NCBI GenBank assembly: GCA_016800925.1
Contig: JABCPU010001166.1
Span: 1-14,252, forward strand
Direction: 5' to 3'
Source of the DNA: Suillus spraguei
Taxonomy: Eukaryota > Basidiomycota > Agaricomycetes > Boletales > Suillaceae
DNA length: 14,252 bases
This document shows, in pieces, positions 11,101 to 14,252 of the stretch (its first letter is position 1; each line of letters opens with the position of its first letter). A program made the position numbers and the translations under genes. The notes beneath the pieces are model-generated. The model saw nothing but the letters and a program-made list of their open reading frames with translations. It was not told where the DNA came from and made no database searches.

Positions 11101-11464
11101 TGATTTATTGCCGTGCTCTCACTACCGATGTCAAATTCGAGGTCGCGTGAGGTTTCGATGTTATGTTTGGGATAAACTGCATTACTGCGTGACCACCGTT
11201 TTGTGGGAAGATGAGACTCCCATCTCCAATCCTCCATGTCTGGCCTTCAAGGTGGTGACAGTGTTTCACTGTCCTCGTTTTCTAGTATCTGCTCATTTCC
11301 TTCTGCGTTTTATCTTAGTCTTCGTCCCTCGTCGGGGCAATTCTATTGTCTCGTAGACGTTCAGACTCGAACTTCACTGTCCATGTCATCTTTTCGGGCA
11401 GTGTCAATCAGGGGCCCCATATGTTTTCAACTTAGGATGAGTCGTCAAGTGGGAATTAAAGACT
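11101..11464. other. No gene recognised
   Basis: Serine- and phenylalanine-rich overlapping plus frames (11108-11356, 11236-11622) show no domain. The second runs into the tandem repeat array only because the repeat period is close to a multiple of three, so I do not treat it as a gene. Confidence 0.4.
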
Positions 11465-11544
11465 TTAGCCTGGCTAGTGTGGTTACCACAACAGAATCGA
11501 ATCTGTTTCTCTTGGACTACGCAGGTTCGAAACCTGCTGAACTA
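11465..11544 (+). repeat. tRNA-Ser-like head, copy 1
   Basis: The anticodon arm is 11491-11506 (ACAGA-ATCGAA-TCTGT). The loop keeps a CGA triplet after the T, as in tRNA-Ser(CGA), but is one base short. The T arm 11521-11537 is a perfect five-pair stem (GCAGG/CCTGC) with loop TTCGAAA. This is the copy closest to a serine tRNA. Confidence 0.75.
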
Positions 11545-11613
11545 CAGTTTATTTCTATCAGAACGCACTTTGACATTCATTCATGGACGGTTTCTTCAGA
11601 AGTTCACCGCAAC

Positions 11614-11693
11614 TGGTCTTAGTCAGGTGGTTGCCACAACAGAATCAAAATCTGTTTCTCTTGGACTGTGCAGGTTTGAAACATGCCGACGAC
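11614..11693 (+). repeat. tRNA-Ser-like head, copy 2
   Basis: The anticodon arm 11639-11655 (ACAGA-ATCAAAA-TCTGT) has a seven-base loop with CAA where copy 1 has CGA. The T arm 11670-11686 has loop TTTGAAA and one stem mismatch. CGACGAC follows at 11687. Confidence 0.75.
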
Positions 11694-11763
11694 AAGGTTT
11701 TTTTCTATTGAAACACATCTTGACATTCACTCATGGATGGCTTCTTGAGAAGTTCATTGTAAC

Positions 11764-11843
11764 TGGTCTCAGCTAGGCGGTTGCCACAACCGAATCAAAA
11801 TCTGTTTATCTTGAACTGTGCGGGTTCAAAACCTGCCAATAAC
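11764..11843 (+). repeat. tRNA-Ser-like head, copy 3
   Basis: The anticodon arm has one mismatch (ACCGA/TCTGT) and the same ATCAAAA loop. The T arm 11820-11836 (GCGGG/CCTGC, one G-U pair) has loop TTCAAAA. Confidence 0.7.
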
Positions 11844-11910
11844 GAGGTTTTTTATCAGGACACACTTTGATGTTCACTCGTGGACGGTTTCTTTGAAAGT
11901 TCACCGTAGC

Positions 11911-11989
11911 TGGTGTTAGCCTGGTGGTTGCCACCACAGAATCAAAATCTGTTCTCTTGGACTGTGCAGTTTCGAAACCTGCCGACGAC
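11911..11989 (+). repeat. tRNA-Ser-like head, copy 4
   Basis: The anticodon arm ACAGA-ATCAAAA-TCTGT is intact (11936-11952). The T arm 11966-11982 has loop TTCGAAA and one mismatch, followed by CGACGAC. Confidence 0.75.
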
Positions 11990-12056
11990 AAGGATTTTTC
12001 TATCGGAAACACCTTGATATTCACCCGTGATGGTTTCTTTGGCAGTTCATTGTAAC

Positions 12057-12135
12057 TGGTCTTAGCCTGATGGTTACTACAACAGAATCAAAATCTGTTT
12101 CTTTTCCTGTGTAGGTTCAAAAACCTGCTGATGAT
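12057..12135 (+). repeat. tRNA-Ser-like head, copy 5
   Basis: The anticodon arm is intact. The T arm 12111-12128 has a G-U pair and a loop enlarged to eight bases (TTCAAAAA). The variable region is shorter than in the other copies. Confidence 0.7.
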
Positions 12136-12203
12136 AGCATCTTTTTTATCGAACACACTTGACATCCACTCATGGATGGTTTCCTTAGAGGTCCATCTTA
12201 ACA

Positions 12204-12218
12204 CTGGTCTTAGCCCTT
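12204..12218 (+). repeat. Partial sixth unit (D-arm-like start only)
   Basis: TGGTCTTAGCCC repeats the start of a sixth head, 147 bases after copy 5. The similarity then stops, which marks the array end. Confidence 0.6.
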
Positions 12219-12263
12219 GTGCAATTGTTTGATGGCAACATTGATATTTGCTCCATGGCGAGT

Positions 12264-12279
12264 CGTGCCTTCGGGCACG
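12264..12279. repeat. Six-pair hairpin with UUCG tetraloop beside a B-box-like core
   Basis: CGTGCC-TTCG-GGCACG is a perfect stem with a stable tetraloop and is immediately followed by TTCGAAAC. A CCTTCGGG variable arm just before a TTCGAA T loop is what a leucine-type tRNA would show, but no T stem forms and no anticodon arm is found upstream. At most this is a tRNA-derived fragment next to the tandem array. Confidence 0.45.
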
Positions 12280-12289
12280 TTCGAAACAC

Positions 12290-13275
12290 TAATTATATTG
12301 TGCTCTGCGTAAACCCCTCCTCTGAGTCCTCTCACTACCTTGATTGCAGTAGATCGCGTAGCCGGTGAAGCTTCCTTGGCGTTACACTGCCTTGGATATC
12401 TATGAACTGACTCGCAAACTTCAAACTCAGCCTCCGTTGGTTGTTTCCCTGAGCAGCTTCAAGGGGTTCGTACATTGATAGGTTCTCGGTCAAATCGCAA
12501 GGCCTGCAGGCTCTGAGCTTCACAATTCTTTGTCTGTGGGACAAGTGTATTGGTTAATAACGTGCTCACGCTGCTTCCCTTTGCCAACGTAACTGAACTG
12601 ACAGCGAGATTGTATACCGTGTGACCCGCGTCTAAGATACTTATGTCTTATGCACGAACCTTTGAAGCCGTGCCGTGCCGGAATTCATCACTATGCAGCT
12701 CAAGACACGGAGCTCCGGGGTCGGGGATTGGCGGAGTCCGACCATTACATAGTAAGTAACCGCACTTGTGACTTTTTGTGACACAAAATTATATTCAACT
12801 TGAGGTCTACCAACAAATAGTTCAAGACTAGAACAAACATTGATCGGACTTCAAAATACGTCGCGGCAAATCGGCAAATCGAACCGTAACATACAGCGCT
12901 GAATATCAAATACATCATACTTCATCAGGCTGTTTAATCGGTTCCAATTGGTAACTGTGACATTTTGTCTGTTTGCCGATACCCAGGCTCGTTTACCCCC
13001 AGCATTTGTAGACACGTTCTACTACGGACATATACTACTTGAGGTACTCTACAGACTTTCAGAAGCATAAGAACGGTTGTTTGGACCTAAGACAATGTAC
13101 GGCCAGACGTGACAATTGTGCACACCGAATGACACCGCAAAACTCTTGCCAGTTCTTTGATGGCGACAGAGCAACGTGCTAAATATTCCACTGTAGTCCA
13201 AGCCCAGGACGAGCCTATTATCCACCCACTACCGTCACTCAGCCGGCGCATAGTCAACTATAGAAAATATGTTTT
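12290..13275. other. No gene recognised; two small inverted repeats
   Basis: A minus frame at 12544-12335 has protein-like composition (PLEAAQGNNQRRLSLKFASQ) but no known motif or exon partner. Inverted repeats are GGTCGG (12719-12724) with CCGACC (12738-12743) in a G-rich patch, and TTTTGTG (12774-12780) with CACAAAA (12782-12788). A plus frame at 13157-13348 has no recognisable motif and runs into the HET relic on the opposite strand. Confidence 0.4.
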
Positions 13276-14252
13276 CTACCGCTCGGTCAGCATCAGCGGG
13301 TTGGATCGTGCTACGGAGTGCTCCGTAGCACTCCGCAGCACTCCGTAGTGAATTACGTTTCCCTGATGAGTTCTAACGGAGAAATGATACTCTTTAGGGA
13401 CAGGGTCGCGCCTGTAATCGACCGTCTTGAATAGCGATGTGTCACCTTCTTGGACGCAAAGTTCTTGAAAGGTGAGGTCGGATGATACCTCCACTGCGTC
13501 ATCAAGAAAGCCGGACTGTAACTTGAGAAACTGTTCCATCCAGCCTTTGACTAGATGAAGGCGTAAGCCAGTTGGACGGAGTTTGATGTTCCTCGATGGC
13601 AAGGACACTTGCTAGTGATTTCCCATAGTATGCCTGGCAGGTAGATGAATGATTCGTGTCTCCTCAGCGAGATTTACAAGCAAAAATACTTGGTCAATGT
13701 CGGAGCTTTTCATGATTTCGGTCTCAAGTCTGACGAATACGTTTTCCTCCTTTCCGTATATCGTAGGCACGTATACCCAAAGAAACCAAGCAGCAAATAT
13801 GCCCGATCATCTACCCTCTGAGTCGTCCGCCGTCCTGTAGCCCGGGACATCCCTTTGATTTCTTCTTGGTAGTCCGTAAGTAGAACACCGCGGGCAATCA
13901 CTATGATATGTTCAATCAAAGGAGCGAAGCTAGATTTGCGTCCTATCTCCTACCAATCGCGCGAAAAAATCACGGATAACTCTCGGAGAGTCCACCTTCT
14001 TTTGAACCATTGGCTATTAAGAAACGCGGCCGTCAAAGTGTCATATCTTGACGCGCAGTCCAGATATGCGTAGCAGATCTAGGCCTTCTTGTACCATACG
14101 AATGTTGAGTTTTAATTTTTGGAGAGTTCGGAGACGCTGCCCTTATCAATGCAGGAAGTATGTATCTATCCAGTCAGCGATACCCGTACTCGTGAGCCGT
14201 ACACAACAGCCTTCAATCCTGAAATAGCCTGGCATATTATGGACGTGAGGTT
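13276..14252 (-). pseudogene. HET-domain (heterokaryon incompatibility) gene relic, cut by window end
   Basis: HET proteins take part in fungal non-self recognition and programmed cell death. Minus-strand landmarks in order: GCCVRLTSTGIADWIDTY (near 14210-14158, matching the family WIDTCCIDK motif), DKGSVSELSKN (14147), NSTFVWYKKA then ICYAYLDC (about 14111-14055), QWFKRRWTLRELSVIFSRDW (about 14011-13953, the family W-TLQEL block), then EIGRKSSFAPLIEHI, GRRTTQRVDDRAYLLLGFFG (near 13835-13776), VYVPTIYGKEENVFVRLETE, and QVF/IFACKSR (about 13692-13667). One frame holds from 14147 to 13776 but contains stops TAA 14114, TAG 14081 (CAG expected by family) and TAG 13952; another stop, TGA 13666, follows KSR. 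Frameshifts lie near 14148, 13776, 13691 and about 13609. The last segment, 13608-13276 (SRNIKLRPTGLRLHLVKG), fits the poorly conserved C-terminal half. The N-terminus lies outside the window. The copy cannot encode a working protein. Confidence 0.88.
13308..13350. repeat. Perfect inverted repeat plus short direct repeats
   Basis: GTGCTACGGAG (13308-13318) and CTCCGTAGCAC (13321-13331) are perfectly complementary over 11 bases with a two-base spacer. The right arm continues into a ten-base direct repeat, AGCACTCCGC then AGCACTCCGT (13328-13347). The cluster sits at the 3' end of the HET relic. Confidence 0.8.

Larger units (their letters stand above)
11465..12218 (+). repeat. Tandem array of a tRNA-Ser-derived (SINE-like) unit, five copies plus a partial
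   Basis: Head-to-tail units have a period of 145-150 bases: T-arm starts lie at 11521, 11670, 11820, 11966 and 12111, and D-arm-like starts TGGTCTTAG or variants at 11614, 11764, 11911, 12057 and 12204. Each unit has a tRNA-like head of about 80 bases and a body of about 70 bases that shares motifs such as TTGACATTCACTCATGGA and a degenerate AGTTCACCGTAACTGGTC. The head shows an A-box-like segment, an anticodon arm ACAGA/TCTGT, a spacer of about 14 bases where a type II variable arm would be, and a T arm with the B-box core GGTTCGAAACC. It is followed in two copies by CGACGAC, as at the 3' end of fungal serine tRNAs. The 5' acceptor strand is not conserved, so these are not functional tRNA genes. 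This fits a tRNA-derived, polymerase III-type repeat amplified in tandem. Confidence 0.85.

Noticed and set aside
11236..12024. Open frames across the tandem repeat array on both strands (for example 11236-11622, 11477-11776, 12024-11806)
   Set aside because: They persist because the repeat period is near a multiple of three. The DNA is explained by the tRNA-like unit, and the peptides simply repeat with it.
11465..12135. A cluster of functional tRNA-Leu(CAA) genes
   Set aside because: The anticodon and T arms fold, but the acceptor strands do not pair, the D arm is irregular and the stems carry uncorrected mismatches. Copy 1 and the 3' flank point to a serine tRNA origin.

Overview
This window looks like an accessory region of a mushroom-forming basidiomycete (Agaricomycetes) nuclear genome. 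The evidence is many short GT-AG introns of about 47-64 bases with CTRAY-type branch sites, protein families typical of Agaricomycetes, no operons and no long open frames. All assignments come from reading translations by eye; no search was run.

Layout. (1) 1-459, plus strand: a possible 3' end of an unrecognised gene. (2) 1732-3913, plus strand: a 17-exon copy of the basidiomycete DUF6534 (fungal GPCR-like multi-TM) family. Nearly every exon can be recognised, but the reading frame is broken in several places. (3) About 7830-5827, minus strand: an Agaricomycete WW-like domain plus four-transmembrane family gene. It has well-formed short introns, and its 3' half is intact across four splice junctions, but the 5' half has at least three frame breaks. 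(4) 11465-12218: five head-to-tail copies of a unit of about 147 bases. Each begins with a degenerate tRNA-Ser-like head (anticodon arm and T arm/B box visible), so this is a tandem tRNA-derived SINE-type repeat. (5) 14252-13276, minus strand: a heterokaryon-incompatibility (HET) domain gene cut by the window edge, with four in-frame stops and several frameshifts.

The three recognisable protein genes are all damaged. The HET copy carries nonsense changes as well as indels, which argues for real decay more than read error. The stretches between hold only weak coding-like fragments, some hydrophobic, plus a few notable hairpins: 8417-8471, 12264-12279 and 13308-13331. The genes do not form a pathway; this reads as a gene graveyard beside repeats. 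I did not find an evident new multi-gene system. The most distinctive element is the tRNA-Ser-derived tandem array.
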